Assembly: GCF_000212735.1 (NCBI RefSeq)
Contig: NC_015510.1
Span: 4,775,001-4,839,000, forward strand
Length of the DNA stretch: 64,000 nt
Origin: Haliscomenobacter hydrossis DSM 1100
GTDB lineage: Bacteria; Bacteroidota; Bacteroidia; Chitinophagales; Saprospiraceae
Direction of reading: 5' to 3'
Below are positions 15,469 to 24,070 of this stretch, piece after piece. The notes beneath the pieces are model-generated. The model saw only the letters and a list, made by a program, of their open reading frames with translations. It searched no databases and was not told the DNA's origin. Positions within the stretch are counted from its first letter, which is position 1; the number at the start of each line of letters is the position of its first letter. A program made the position numbers and the translations under genes.

Positions 15469-15578
15469 GGGCAACCCTATGTGATTGCCCATTGGAAAAC
15501 GAAACGGTTGCCCATCTGAAAGGGCAACCACTTAGGGTTGCCCATCTGAAAGGGCAACCACTTAGGGTTGCCCCTACG
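15464..15578. repeat. Composite palindrome, CGTAGGGGCAACCC type, between convergent genes
   Basis: Both ends carry CGTAGGGGCAACCC pointing inward. The interior has a perfect 30-bp tandem duplication (15506-15535 and 15536-15565; unit starts GGTTGCCCATCTG). The TAG of the left end is the stop codon of aroA, and the TAG of the right end, read on the minus strand, is the stop codon of the GNAT-like gene. The same end sequence recurs at 42357-42482. Confidence 0.9.
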
Positions 15579-16740
15579 GGATTTCCATAAAATAATTGGG
15601 TTCTACTACAATGCTTTCATCCAGGGACTTGCGGTAGCCGATGTGTACCCGATCGATCCAAACACCGGTTTTCATGTAAATGCTCACGGCCTCTTTGTTG
15701 TGGGCCCTCACCGTGGTCAGGTAAATGTTGTGGTAGCGTTTTTGGATGTAGTCCGAGTTCATGAACTCAACAATGAACGCAAAAATTCCTTTGGTTTTAT
15801 AGGCAGGATGTACCCCAAAACCAGTGCCTTTGGCCTGCCTTTGGCGTGATAGTTTTAATTTTAGTAGAAAAAGCGGCGCTTTCCACCAATTTAATTTTCC
15901 TTTGGTAAATTTTAGATAAGGGTTGATGTCCGGAAAAAAAGCACAGAATCCAGCGGGTTTATCTTCATAGTAAGCGATGCCCAGAAACTTGGGATCGATG
16001 ATGTTCTTGACCTCATTCATGAGTTTTTTGAATCCTTCGGGGTCAGCGGGGCGGAAATGCTCATAATGGCCAAATGCGGCATTGTATACTTCGGTAAAGT
16101 CGAGCGCGTATTTTTCCAGTTTGGCGGGGTTGTAGGTTTCTACCTGGATATTGTTGTTACCAGATCGAACGCGTTGAATTACCGCCCTCAAGCGAGCCAG
16201 GTCAATTGTGTTGGGGTGACCCTTCATGGTCAGGATCTGTTCCCAGGCGATGTAGCCATTCGCTTCAAAAAGTGCATTATAATAAGGTGGGTTGTAGGTT
16301 TCCTGGAATAGTGGCGGATCAAACCCTTTTTGCAGCAAGCCCCAAAATTTATCCCTGCCGCCAAAATTTATCGGCCCATCAATGGCTTTCATTCCTTTTC
16401 CGCGCAGATAGGTTTCGGCGGTATCAAACAATGCCTGGGCATAGCTTGGTTCGTTGATGCATTCAAAATAACCGATGCCCCCCAAGGGATAAGGTTGAAT
16501 TTGGTTGTTGCGGTGGTCGATGAATGCCGCGATGCGCCCGGCAGGCTTGCCCTGGTCATCCAGCAGCACAAATACTTTAGCCTCGCCATGCTCAAAAGCC
16601 AGGTTTTTTCCAGGGGTGAAAGTTCCCCGCACGTCTCCTTCCATAGGGGCGATCCAATTGGGGTCGTTGATGTAGATGCGATGTGGAACTTGATGAAATA
16701 ATTTCCAATGCTTTGGTTCCTGGACTTCGATAATGGTCAT
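15574..16740 (-). CDS. GNAT-like protein of the large Bacteroidota type
   Basis: The 388-residue protein begins MTIIEVQEPKHWKLFHQVP and has the layout of a two-lobed acetyltransferase-like protein: an N-terminal lobe with VFVLLDDQGKPAGRIAAFID and a segment CINEPSYAQALFDTAETYL, then a C-terminal lobe with FLGIAYYEDKPAGFCAFFPDI and a late GFGVHPAYKTKGIFAFIVEF, which looks like the acetyl-CoA-binding helix region of GNAT folds. Proteins of this length and style are widespread in Bacteroidota and annotated only as hypothetical or acyltransferase-like; no substrate is known. Its last codons and TAG stop are part of the palindrome shared with aroA. Confidence in the fold is moderate. Confidence 0.65.
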   Translation of the reverse strand: MTIIEVQEPKHWKLFHQVPHRIYINDPNWIAPMEGDVRGTFTPGKNLAFEHGEAKVFVLLDDQGKPAGRIAAFIDHRNNQIQPYPLGGIGYFECINEPSYAQALFDTAETYLRGKGMKAIDGPINFGGRDKFWGLLQKGFDPPLFQETYNPPYYNALFEANGYIAWEQILTMKGHPNTIDLARLRAVIQRVRSGNNNIQVETYNPAKLEKYALDFTEVYNAAFGHYEHFRPADPEGFKKLMNEVKNIIDPKFLGIAYYEDKPAGFCAFFPDINPYLKFTKGKLNWWKAPLFLLKLKLSRQRQAKGTGFGVHPAYKTKGIFAFIVEFMNSDYIQKRYHNIYLTTVRAHNKEAVSIYMKTGVWIDRVHIGYRKSLDESIVVEPNYFMEIP

Positions 16741-16779
16741 GGTATGGTTGTTGTGGGGTGCGAATATAGTTAGAGCAAG

Positions 16780-17094
16780 TTATTTTTTGCGATTGCGTTT
16801 TAAATTCCCTCGTGGTAGTCTGCCTTTTTCCAGTTCAAAAGCATCCATATGTTCATCTTCTAATTCTTTTGCTTTGAGCCTGCCCATAATGCTGGTTAAA
16901 AGAATCCTTGCGATGTACCTCAACCAACCTACTGCAAGATTCATATCCCTTAGTTGTTCTTTTATCCTTTTTGAAAGCCCATCTTCTTCAATTGGTTCTG
17001 AACTTATACCGTATTTAAATACTTCTTCTTCTTGATTGTCCCAAACTTCATATAAATGGTGCGGTTCTTGATTTTGGTTTGAATTTCGGTGCAT
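16780..17094 (-). CDS. Solitary GIY-YIG/URI-type nuclease domain, toxin-like
   Basis: The 104-residue protein fits a GIY-YIG nuclease core: HHLYEV (Y15 in the GIY position), then after about ten residues KYGIS (27-31, the YIG position), basic helix LSKRIKEQ (R43), the glutamate in AKELEDEHMDAF (E79) and an asparagine in LPRGN (N97). This arrangement matches what is known of the URI-type toxin tips found at the C-termini of RHS and other polymorphic toxins, but here the domain stands alone with no secretion leader or RHS core. It follows the DUF4240 gene after 12 bases on the same strand. It could be an intracellular toxin, a detached toxin tip or a small repair nuclease. The assignment is from motif reading only. 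Confidence 0.6.
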   Translation of the reverse strand: MHRNSNQNQEPHHLYEVWDNQEEEVFKYGISSEPIEEDGLSKRIKEQLRDMNLAVGWLRYIARILLTSIMGRLKAKELEDEHMDAFELEKGRLPRGNLKRNRKK

Positions 17095-17106
17095 AAAACA
17101 CAGGGA

Positions 17107-17679
17107 TTAGGCCCAGCCTTTTTCATTGCTGTAGGTTTCGTAATTGTATTTTGGCGTATGGATAAACTCTTTCTTGGTTTTTAGGGTATAGGCGGCGGAG
17201 GCTATGTTCAGCAATGGTTCAAAAATGATGTCTTGAGGCATTTTCTCCGGATGTTGCAGAATTTCTTCAAAGTAAGCTTTACCCTCAGCGATTACAGCAC
17301 AACGAGCATAAAGGAAGTCATCAACCGACAATCTTCCTTTTGGATGTATGTCTATAAATACTTGGGCATAAATTTGGGTATCCAATAGCCATAGCTTTTC
17401 GGATAAAATGTCCTGAAACTGATGAATATTGGCGATGGGCATTTCGGCCAGTTTTTGTACTGCTGGTTGAATAATTGACCTAGAGTCTCCGCTTTTAGAC
17501 CAATCCAACAGATCAATAATTTTCCAGAAATCTTCTTCGATAAGCCAATTATCTGGACGTTTTTGGATATGAATCTCCAAATTGACCGAACCAAACTGTT
17601 TTTTGAGGTCATTCAAAAAAGATGCATCAAGAGAATCAATGTTGATGTTGAGTGTAGTATCTGTATTATGGTCAATCAT
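17107..17679 (-). CDS. DUF4240-domain protein, possible immunity or antitoxin
   Basis: The 190-residue protein has a DUF4240-type core: EEDFWKIIDLLDWSKSGDS (49-65), a helical middle, then LSVDDFLYARCAVIAEGKAY (118-136), followed by FEEILQHPEKMP and a C-terminal KYNYETYSNEKGWA. DUF4240 occurs in suspected immunity proteins of polymorphic toxin systems. The extra N-terminal segment, TLNINIDSLDASFLNDLKKQ and the strand LEIHI, looks like the short beta-alpha-beta unit of some small antitoxins. It is the first gene of a two-gene unit with the GIY-YIG-like gene, with its own consensus promoter. Antitoxin-first order would fit a toxin-antitoxin pair. Domain call is moderate; role is inference. Confidence 0.6.
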   Translation of the reverse strand: MIDHNTDTTLNINIDSLDASFLNDLKKQFGSVNLEIHIQKRPDNWLIEEDFWKIIDLLDWSKSGDSRSIIQPAVQKLAEMPIANIHQFQDILSEKLWLLDTQIYAQVFIDIHPKGRLSVDDFLYARCAVIAEGKAYFEEILQHPEKMPQDIIFEPLLNIASAAYTLKTKKEFIHTPKYNYETYSNEKGWA

Positions 17680-17740
17680 AATTTTGGTTTATTGAGTCAA
17701 AATCTTTGATGAACGAGCCTTAGCCAACCGCTCTTTCTAT

Positions 17741-17771
17741 CAAATTTACATTAAAAATTGGAATTTTCAAA
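17741..17771 (-). promoter_or_regulatory. Consensus Bacteroidota promoter of the DUF4240/GIY-YIG pair
   Basis: On the minus strand TTTG (17771-17768), exactly 19 bases, then TAAATTTG (17748-17741): a perfect match to the consensus. The leader to the ATG at 17679 is about 55 bases. It implies the two-gene cassette is transcribed on its own. Confidence 0.65.
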
Positions 17772-17811
17772 GCTTAACCTGTCCATAAAACAGGCCTGTA
17801 TTTTGCCAGCA

Positions 17812-19242
17812 TCAACGCCGCAATTTTTTCAATTGTTCCATAAACCACTCTTTCATGTGTGAAGGAAGGATGCGGGAGTTGTTGATTTGATTTTGCAGCA
17901 CTTCAATTTTTTTGCGGTCGTTAAACTGGATTTTGATCAATCGTTTGGAAGCACTGATGAGTTCCTTAAAGGACATCTTGTGGTAGGCCAGCATTTTTTT
18001 GCGGTTGATGTAAGCCCGCATACTGTCCAGTAAAGATTCTAGGGCCAAAAACTCATCTTTTTCATAATAAAGACGAATCAACATGGTTTTGGCGGTGAGG
18101 TTAATCAGGATATCGTCGATATCAAACTGAATCAGTAAGTCTTGCGCCCGGTCGTAGTCGCCTTGCTCAAAATACAAACGCGCCAGGGCAAATTTGACAA
18201 AATTGTCGCGGTACTCTGGTCCCAGATACTGTTGGTATTCTTCAATAAAGCTACTGACCCAGTCAAACTCTTTGAGGGTTGTGCCCGCCGTAACGATGTT
18301 GCGGAATGCGAGGTGATTGAGCATCCCGTGCTCGAAAATAATTCTGCTTTCAATGGCTTTGCGGTAAAATTCGAAAGCCTCACGTACAAAAGATTTAAAT
18401 CCAATGTTCATCCGGGAAATACAATAATTGATAATCATGAGGTAAACATCTTTTCGTTCCAAGGGATCAAAAAAATGCTCAGAGGAGGAAAGTACCTGTT
18501 TGATTTCGAAAAAGTGGAATTCTTCGTCCGGAAATTTAAATAGGTTGTACAGGTGGTAATACAATTTGATGGTAGGGTCATTAATCAGTTGAGATTGATT
18601 TTGACCATTTAAATAGGTTAATACACCTTCAAGAAGGCCAAAGTCATAATTTGTTTTGTAAATTTTTTGATGGGATAGCATGGCACAAGCCAATTTCAGT
18701 TTTCTTGAAATGAAAGTCATTTCCATGCTGTTGGACATTTCCTGGTAGTTTGTCGAGACAGCTCTTGATCGCTCGATAAACATGGTGGACTTTTCTTTCT
18801 CAATCAAATAAGACCGTTCAAAAATTTCTTCATTCCGGTGAGGTGCATTTTGAAAATCTTCTTCGATCTTCTTCATTGTTTTTTCATGTAGTTTCAATAA
18901 TTTTTTTTCTCGGTAAATTTTAGCCAAGCCTAGGTATTGGGTTAAACCATCGTCCTTGCTTTTAACGTACATTAAATACTCCTCTACGGATTCTTGCAAA
19001 AAATGAATCGCCTGGCGCATTTTTGCATCGTCATAAGCCTCTTTAGGGTACAATTTTCTGAAAATTCGTTCTTTTTCCAGGCTTTTGTCATCTTCCAGGC
19101 GGTTGCTACTCGTTAGATACTCATATAATTGTACCACGTCTGAGCGTTGATTGTGTATGGGGGAAACGAGCCATTTCCGCAACTCTCGGGTTTCTTTCTT
19201 GGAAAGTGAAGATAAAATGTGGATCAGTTGACTATTTTGCAT
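17812..19242 (-). CDS. Helical repeat protein, unknown function
   Basis: The 476-residue protein is almost wholly alpha-helical and highly charged (for example KKETRELRKWLVSPIHNQR, KEAYDDAKMRQAIHFLQES, FALARLYFEQGDYDRAQDLL). The last stretch is TPR-like, and the first 100 residues may be a separate helical domain. There is no signal peptide or membrane segment, so it should be cytoplasmic. It is divergent from the large T9SS surface protein. No catalytic motif was found and no family name can be given. The start at 19242 begins MQNSQLIHILSSLSKKE. Confidence 0.75.
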   Translation of the reverse strand: MQNSQLIHILSSLSKKETRELRKWLVSPIHNQRSDVVQLYEYLTSSNRLEDDKSLEKERIFRKLYPKEAYDDAKMRQAIHFLQESVEEYLMYVKSKDDGLTQYLGLAKIYREKKLLKLHEKTMKKIEEDFQNAPHRNEEIFERSYLIEKEKSTMFIERSRAVSTNYQEMSNSMEMTFISRKLKLACAMLSHQKIYKTNYDFGLLEGVLTYLNGQNQSQLINDPTIKLYYHLYNLFKFPDEEFHFFEIKQVLSSSEHFFDPLERKDVYLMIINYCISRMNIGFKSFVREAFEFYRKAIESRIIFEHGMLNHLAFRNIVTAGTTLKEFDWVSSFIEEYQQYLGPEYRDNFVKFALARLYFEQGDYDRAQDLLIQFDIDDILINLTAKTMLIRLYYEKDEFLALESLLDSMRAYINRKKMLAYHKMSFKELISASKRLIKIQFNDRKKIEVLQNQINNSRILPSHMKEWFMEQLKKLRR

Positions 19243-19383
19243 GGCTTAAAAAAAATTTTTTTCAACAGAAAACTCAGCGATGTAAAAATATAAAATCTTG
19301 TGAATCAAACCCTATAAAAAAGAAAACACAATGATGGATCAACAAAAAAAGAGGTTTTTTTTCAACAATCGTCGATTTTTGTC

Positions 19384-19415
19384 TTTGTTTTCAGCAAAAA
19401 GGAGCTGCATCTTTG
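19384..19415 (+). promoter_or_regulatory. Probable promoter of the T9SS surface protein
   Basis: TTTG (19384-19387), 20 bases, then CATCTTTG (19408-19415), one mismatch from TAnnTTTG. It lies inside the longer open frame that starts at 19331, which supports the internal start at 19454. Confidence 0.45.
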
Positions 19416-19453
19416 TATTGCATTCAGCAGTAAAGGAATTAGAATTAGCACTC

Positions 19454-22372
19454 ATGAAACTCCGACCAGCAAATAAGATGATGTACATGCGCACTTTTGT
19501 AGTTGCACTCATCTTATTCGTTCTGGCTGCTGGAGAGTTGAAAGCACAGGGATGGCAGTTCAATTTTGGCGGTTCTAAAGAGGACGAAGGTTGGGCGGTC
19601 TTGCAAACTGAAGACGAAGGATTCATCGTAGTTGGATTCGGTGAATCCTTCGGCACAGACAATGATCAGAATATTTTCGTGGTACGTACAGATATCGATG
19701 GTACAATTTTATGGACCAAGTACTACGACGAAGGTTTTCAAGAGCAAGCAAGATCAATCATCCCAACGGCTGATGGTAATTACCTCATCGTCGGTAACAT
19801 TATTGGAAAACCTGGCGAGAGGGAAAACATATATCTTTTAAAAATAGACCGCAAAGGCGGTCTGCTGTGGAGCAAGCAATTTGGTGGAGCAGGAAACGAA
19901 CGTGCAAACGACGTAGTCCTCGATTCAGACGGAGGATTCTCCGTGATTGGAACCAGCAAAAACGCCACAGAGGAGGATGAGAACATTTTATTGGTGAAGT
20001 TTGACGCTGAAGGCACGGCTACCTGGTCTAAAACCTATGGTACTCCGCGCAAAGACGAAGGCAAAAGCATCACCCGCATCGGAGAAGGTTACGCATTATT
20101 GGGCAATAGCCGTAATGAAACCGGATTTGATAATAATATCGTTCTCTACCGAGTTGACAAATTGGGTAACATCATCTGGGAACGCCGGATTGCTAATAGT
20201 TTCCGTGAAGAAGGGCGGTCAATCATCACTACACAAGATGGAGGACTGGCTATCGCGGGTGTCATCAACGATAATTCGGATGCCTTAATCGTAAAATACG
20301 ATGCCAATGGCAACCAACGCTGGATGCGCTCGATCGGAGATGCAAATGTTGAAGAGGAAGCCAACGCCATCACTGAGTTGAAAGATGGCAGTTTGGTGAT
20401 TACCGGCCTGAAATTAGTAAGTTCTGTAAATGTAGACCTCTTGGTCGCCAAAGTGGACGCCAAAGGCAACATATTATGGGAAAAAGCCATCGGCGATGGA
20501 GAATTTACTGAAGAAGGTCGGGACATTCAAGCTACCAAAGCAGGTGGCTACATCATTACCGGGTACAACGGCCAGCTACTAAACACGTTTAATGACCTGA
20601 TTTTGGTCAAAACGGATGGCGCAGGAAACACAATTACCAATCGGGTCAATGGCCAGGTTTTTGTAGATCGCGACAACCAATGTGATTTTGACAACGGAGA
20701 GTCCCCACTCTCTGGCTGGATCGTAAAAGCAACCAAAGGGATTGATGTAGTATATGGTACCACCAATGCAGAAGGCCATTATAGTATCCTGTTAGACACA
20801 GGAATTTATAACCTGAAAGTATTGCCGCCAAACCGCTACTGGTCTACTTGTAGTACCGAAGGTGTAAATGTTCGTTTGCGTGAATTTTACGACTCACTTA
20901 ACATCGACTTTGGTGCTAAGGCTGCGGTAAACTGCCCCTTTATGGAGGTAGACATTACCACTCCTTTTCTGGCTCAATGTAGTGAAGTGGACTACATCGT
21001 AAACTACTGCAACACTGGAACTGTAACCGCACAAAATGCTTATGTTGATCTTGCGCTGGACAACAAGTTGACTTTTCAATCAGCTTCACTTTCAGCCGAA
21101 CAACTGGCAGATGGTAAACTTCGCTTCCGCCTTGGAAATGTAGCTGCCAATGGATGTGGTTCTTTTACGGTAAAAACCGCCCTTGATTGCAATGGCGTCG
21201 CCAACGGGCAGACGGGCCTCGTTTCCGCCAGGGTTTTTCCTGATACTTTTTGTCTGGATTTGGATCCTCGTTGGGACCGGTCAAGCATAGTTGTCAGGGG
21301 AATCTGCAAAAAAGACACCGTCATTTTTGAAATCCAGAATATCGGCAAAGGCGATATGAAGGAACGCAAAAAAGGAATTGTCGTCCAGGACGACATCATT
21401 ATGCGTGGTGTTAACCCAACTTACCAATTGCAAAGTGGAAAATCCATTGAAGTTGCAATTCCTAATCCGAACGGTTCAACCTTCCGTTTGTTCGCAGAAC
21501 AATCAGAAGGACATCCGGGAAGAAGCCTGCCAACCGTGGCAGTCGAAGGATGTGCTGAAGATGGAAAACCAATCATAACGGGACAAGTTACCCAGTTTCC
21601 TGAAAACGATCAGGATCCATTTGTCTCGATTGACATACAAGAGATTTTAAGCGCTGTGCAGTCGGTGGCATTAAGAGGCCATCCCAAAGGCTATGGTAAA
21701 CAAAGTACCATTGATGCAAAAACCGATTTGACATTTACAGTTATCTTCCAAAACTCCGGCAGTGATACCGTTCAGCGTGTAGTAATCAGAGATACCCTGA
21801 GCCAGGCAATCGACCCCACCACAGTCATACCTGGTTCCAGCAGCCATCCCTACTTTTTAGAAGTATATGAAGGTGGTATCGTGAAAATTACATTCGACAG
21901 CATCAACCTGCTACCTGCCAACGGCGGCACAGCGCAAAAAACTTACGGATTTGTTGAATTCCGGGCATCCCAAAAACCGAACAATCCCACGGGGACGGTC
22001 ATCGATAATCGCGCTACGGTGTATTTCGATTACCGTCTACCCTCCGGAACCAACACCGTACGCTGGCGGATCGATCACTTCCCTGATTTTGTAAGGGTTC
22101 TTACTTCTAGTCAGGAAGTGTTCGTTCCAGGTGTAAAAGTTGACATCTATCCCAATCCTTTTAGTGAGATGGTGACTTTGGAAGTGAAAGGCCGTCAATA
22201 CAATAGACTACAGCTGAACGTCTATGATCTAAGTGGAAAATTGATTCAGCAAAAGTTCTTTAACAGCAATATTTGTCATGTTTATCGTGATCAGCTTGCC
22301 GCTGGTATTTATTCTTACCAGCTAATATCTGAAGGGCAACTAATCAACACAGGTAAGTTGATCGTACGGTAA
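19454..22372 (+). CDS. Large secreted surface protein with T9SS sorting domain
   Basis: The frame is open from 19331, but the ATG at 19454 gives a proper signal peptide (MRTFVVALILFVLAAGELKAQ follows a few residues in) and lies downstream of the promoter, giving 972 residues. The first part is a series of about eight 50-residue repeats with the theme DEGWAVLQTEDEGFIVVG / NILWTKYYD, a propeller-like array. A SdrD/B-like domain follows (NGQVFVDRDNQCDFDNGESP), then DUF11-type beta-sandwiches (DLTFTVIFQNSGSDTVQRVV). The end is a type A T9SS sorting domain (YPNPFSEMVTLEV, NVYDLSGKLIQQ, AAGIYSYQL, GKLIV). It is therefore exported across the outer membrane and attached to or released from the surface. 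The biological role, such as adhesion, is not readable. Confidence 0.85.
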   Translation: MKLRPANKMMYMRTFVVALILFVLAAGELKAQGWQFNFGGSKEDEGWAVLQTEDEGFIVVGFGESFGTDNDQNIFVVRTDIDGTILWTKYYDEGFQEQARSIIPTADGNYLIVGNIIGKPGERENIYLLKIDRKGGLLWSKQFGGAGNERANDVVLDSDGGFSVIGTSKNATEEDENILLVKFDAEGTATWSKTYGTPRKDEGKSITRIGEGYALLGNSRNETGFDNNIVLYRVDKLGNIIWERRIANSFREEGRSIITTQDGGLAIAGVINDNSDALIVKYDANGNQRWMRSIGDANVEEEANAITELKDGSLVITGLKLVSSVNVDLLVAKVDAKGNILWEKAIGDGEFTEEGRDIQATKAGGYIITGYNGQLLNTFNDLILVKTDGAGNTITNRVNGQVFVDRDNQCDFDNGESPLSGWIVKATKGIDVVYGTTNAEGHYSILLDTGIYNLKVLPPNRYWSTCSTEGVNVRLREFYDSLNIDFGAKAAVNCPFMEVDITTPFLAQCSEVDYIVNYCNTGTVTAQNAYVDLALDNKLTFQSASLSAEQLADGKLRFRLGNVAANGCGSFTVKTALDCNGVANGQTGLVSARVFPDTFCLDLDPRWDRSSIVVRGICKKDTVIFEIQNIGKGDMKERKKGIVVQDDIIMRGVNPTYQLQSGKSIEVAIPNPNGSTFRLFAEQSEGHPGRSLPTVAVEGCAEDGKPIITGQVTQFPENDQDPFVSIDIQEILSAVQSVALRGHPKGYGKQSTIDAKTDLTFTVIFQNSGSDTVQRVVIRDTLSQAIDPTTVIPGSSSHPYFLEVYEGGIVKITFDSINLLPANGGTAQKTYGFVEFRASQKPNNPTGTVIDNRATVYFDYRLPSGTNTVRWRIDHFPDFVRVLTSSQEVFVPGVKVDIYPNPFSEMVTLEVKGRQYNRLQLNVYDLSGKLIQQKFFNSNICHVYRDQLAAGIYSYQLISEGQLINTGKLIVR

Positions 22373-22393
22373 TCATAATCCCATAAACTTTAA

Positions 22394-22426
22394 AAGGTTC
22401 CTCGCTAAAAAAATGCGGGGAACCTT
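22394..22426 (+). terminator. Hairpin after the T9SS surface protein
   Basis: AAGGTTCCTCGC (22394-22405) pairs with GCGGGGAACCTT (22415-22426) with one G-U pair; a 9-base A-rich loop lies between. No T run follows, so termination here alone is uncertain. Confidence 0.55.
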
Positions 22427-22534
22427 ACATTATCAAGCTGTTAAAGGCAACAAAACTTGACATTAGCTCGTTCTAATAAAGATTTTTAGGTCGTCTTATT
22501 TTTTCATGAGATTATGATTTGTTATTAGCGTGAG

Positions 22535-22563
22535 GCCGTACATCAGAGTGCGGCTTTTTTTTT
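22535..22563 (+). terminator. Rho-independent terminator
   Basis: A 6-bp stem GCCGTA / TGCGGC (one G-U pair) with an 8-base loop is followed at once by nine Ts. It is 163 bases past the nearest upstream stop codon. Confidence 0.65.
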
Positions 22564-22695
22564 GTCCACAACCCAACGAAAAGCGCTAAATTGTCATAAC
22601 AACGTCATAATGGTACAAGTATAGGCACAATATTTCAAAGTCGGAAAAAAATCATATAAAATATACAAAAATACCAGGAATGGGGTAGACGTGGG

Positions 22696-23298
22696 TTATG
22701 CATCCTTCCACCTCCAAAGGTATCGACAAGCATAGGTGCGATAAGGCCGCCAAGCCTCGGCAATCTCCGTCAATTTCTGGTATTGCGCTTTGCCCTCTAA
22801 TTCCACTTCATACAAGCGAATCATGGCCTGGCGTACGCCCAAATCATCGATGGGAAAAACATCCGGACGGCGCAGCACAAACATCAGGATCATTTCCACC
22901 GTCCATTTGCCTACCCCTTTGATGCTGCTGAGGAGTTTTACCACTTCATCATCACTGAAGCCTGACCAGTCTTTTTGAAAAAGTTGATGTTCGAGGAAAA
23001 AAGCGGCGGTATTGCGCATGTACTGCGCCTTTTGATTGGATAAGCCTACCGCCCGCAAGCTCTCCTGTGGGGTATTCACCAATAGTTCCGCTGCGGGGTA
23101 CGCTGTAGGGAAAATTGCCAAAAATCGTTTGAAAATGGTATCGGCTGCTTTGACAGATAGTTGCTGCGATGCAATGGACTCCAATAGACCAAAGTACACA
23201 TCGTTGTTGTCAGCCCCATAATCGGGAAAGGCAATATTGGGCAGTATGGAAGCCAATTTGGGGTCGCGGGAAAGATGAGCTACAATTTGCTCTTGCAT
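22696..23298 (-). CDS. DNA-3-methyladenine glycosylase II family (AlkA-like)
   Basis: The 200-residue protein is a compact HhH-GPD glycosylase: YFGLLESIASQQLSVKAAD in the first domain, the helix-hairpin-helix LLSSIKGVGKWTVEMILMF (122-140) and the catalytic aspartate in FPIDDLGVRQA (D152 by position relative to AlkA). There is no iron-sulfur cluster cysteine set, which separates it from MutY/Nth. The enzyme removes alkylated purines from DNA in base-excision repair. Its size matches the short Bacteroidota members rather than E. coli AlkA (282). It stands with a small GNAT-like gene on the same strand. Confidence 0.9.
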   Translation of the reverse strand: MQEQIVAHLSRDPKLASILPNIAFPDYGADNNDVYFGLLESIASQQLSVKAADTIFKRFLAIFPTAYPAAELLVNTPQESLRAVGLSNQKAQYMRNTAAFFLEHQLFQKDWSGFSDDEVVKLLSSIKGVGKWTVEMILMFVLRRPDVFPIDDLGVRQAMIRLYEVELEGKAQYQKLTEIAEAWRPYRTYACRYLWRWKDA

Positions 23299-23363
23299 GG
23301 GTTTTTAATTTTTTGTTTAAAAACTCAGGCAAAATAAATCAATATTTTGAAAAAGTAAAGCGT

Positions 23364-23831
23364 TTATACCCGAACTTTGGCGGCTAGGGCTGCTTTTTGG
23401 AATTTCAACTCAACAAATTGTTCTTTAAAACCCATCCGTTTGGCCATCATCAAAGCGGGGTGGTTGGGTTTGGCATAAATGGCGATATCGCCATCCGCAT
23501 AATCTACCGCCTTGTTGATCAATTCTTCGAGAAAAGTGGTTTGGGATTTAAAATCTTCGTGCAAAGCCGCGAGCACGAGTAAATTTTCTGACTTGAAGCC
23601 CTGCATTCCTGTCTTATTAACGACAACACCTGCTACTATACGGCTGTTGATGGAATAAGTGAGTACAAATCCTCCGAAGGAAGGTTTATTTTTGAGGGCA
23701 TAATCCAATGCTTCTTGAATGGCACAGTATTCTGTGTCGGGCGTATGAACCCGAAAGAAGTTGAGTAAGGAGATGTTTTCAAAGGAATTCACCCCCGAAA
23801 ACGCGTTGTACATCTGAATGGAGCGTTCCAT
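23364..23831 (-). CDS. Small GNAT-like protein
   Basis: The 155-residue protein shows an acetyltransferase-like order: a variable N-terminus, strands GGFVLTYSINSRIVAGVVVN, a central strand NLLVLAALHEDFKSQ, a helix TFLEELINKAVDYA and the C-terminal beta-bulge-type AKPNHPALMMAKRMGFKEQFVEL, which resembles the usual N..A..FYEKLGF end of GNAT proteins. Substrate unknown. It lies upstream of the AlkA-like gene on the same strand with a gap of about 65 bases. Confidence 0.7.
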   Translation of the reverse strand: MERSIQMYNAFSGVNSFENISLLNFFRVHTPDTEYCAIQEALDYALKNKPSFGGFVLTYSINSRIVAGVVVNKTGMQGFKSENLLVLAALHEDFKSQTTFLEELINKAVDYADGDIAIYAKPNHPALMMAKRMGFKEQFVELKFQKAALAAKVRV

Positions 23832-24070
23832 GCTGTAGTGATAATGAATGAGTACGTAGATTTTTGCTCTTTTTGCCTGATATGCACGAATGGGAATACC
23901 TTATCTCAATAGCTGGAAACGGAGTTTAATGTGAGGTCAATTTGTCATTTGCATGTAAAATAGTGTTTTTTGATGAAATCCAAAAAAAATTGGTCTTTTT
24001 ATTTCATTGATTCTTAAATATGTTCATACGTTTACTTCAAGGCTTCACAAAAGGCCATAACCATAATCCG

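Larger units (their letters stand above)
22373..22695. other. Intergenic region with two hairpins
   Basis: This stretch of about 320 bases contains no gene. It holds a hairpin just past the upstream stop (22394-22426) and a second, U-tailed hairpin at 22535-22563. The 100 bases between them contain no open frame of note; they could be the 3' untranslated tail or a small RNA ending at the second hairpin. Confidence 0.55.

Noticed and set aside
15506-15565. Two 30-bp tandem copies, considered as a CRISPR array
   Set aside because: There are no spacers; the copies are directly joined and part of a palindrome.
16780-17094. Considered as the broken end of an RHS toxin
   Set aside because: No RHS core or repeat sequence is found upstream on the same strand; a complete DUF4240 gene stands there instead.
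19331-19453. N-terminal 41-codon extension of the T9SS surface protein
   Set aside because: It contains the probable promoter and no signal-like sequence; the later ATG gives a proper leader.
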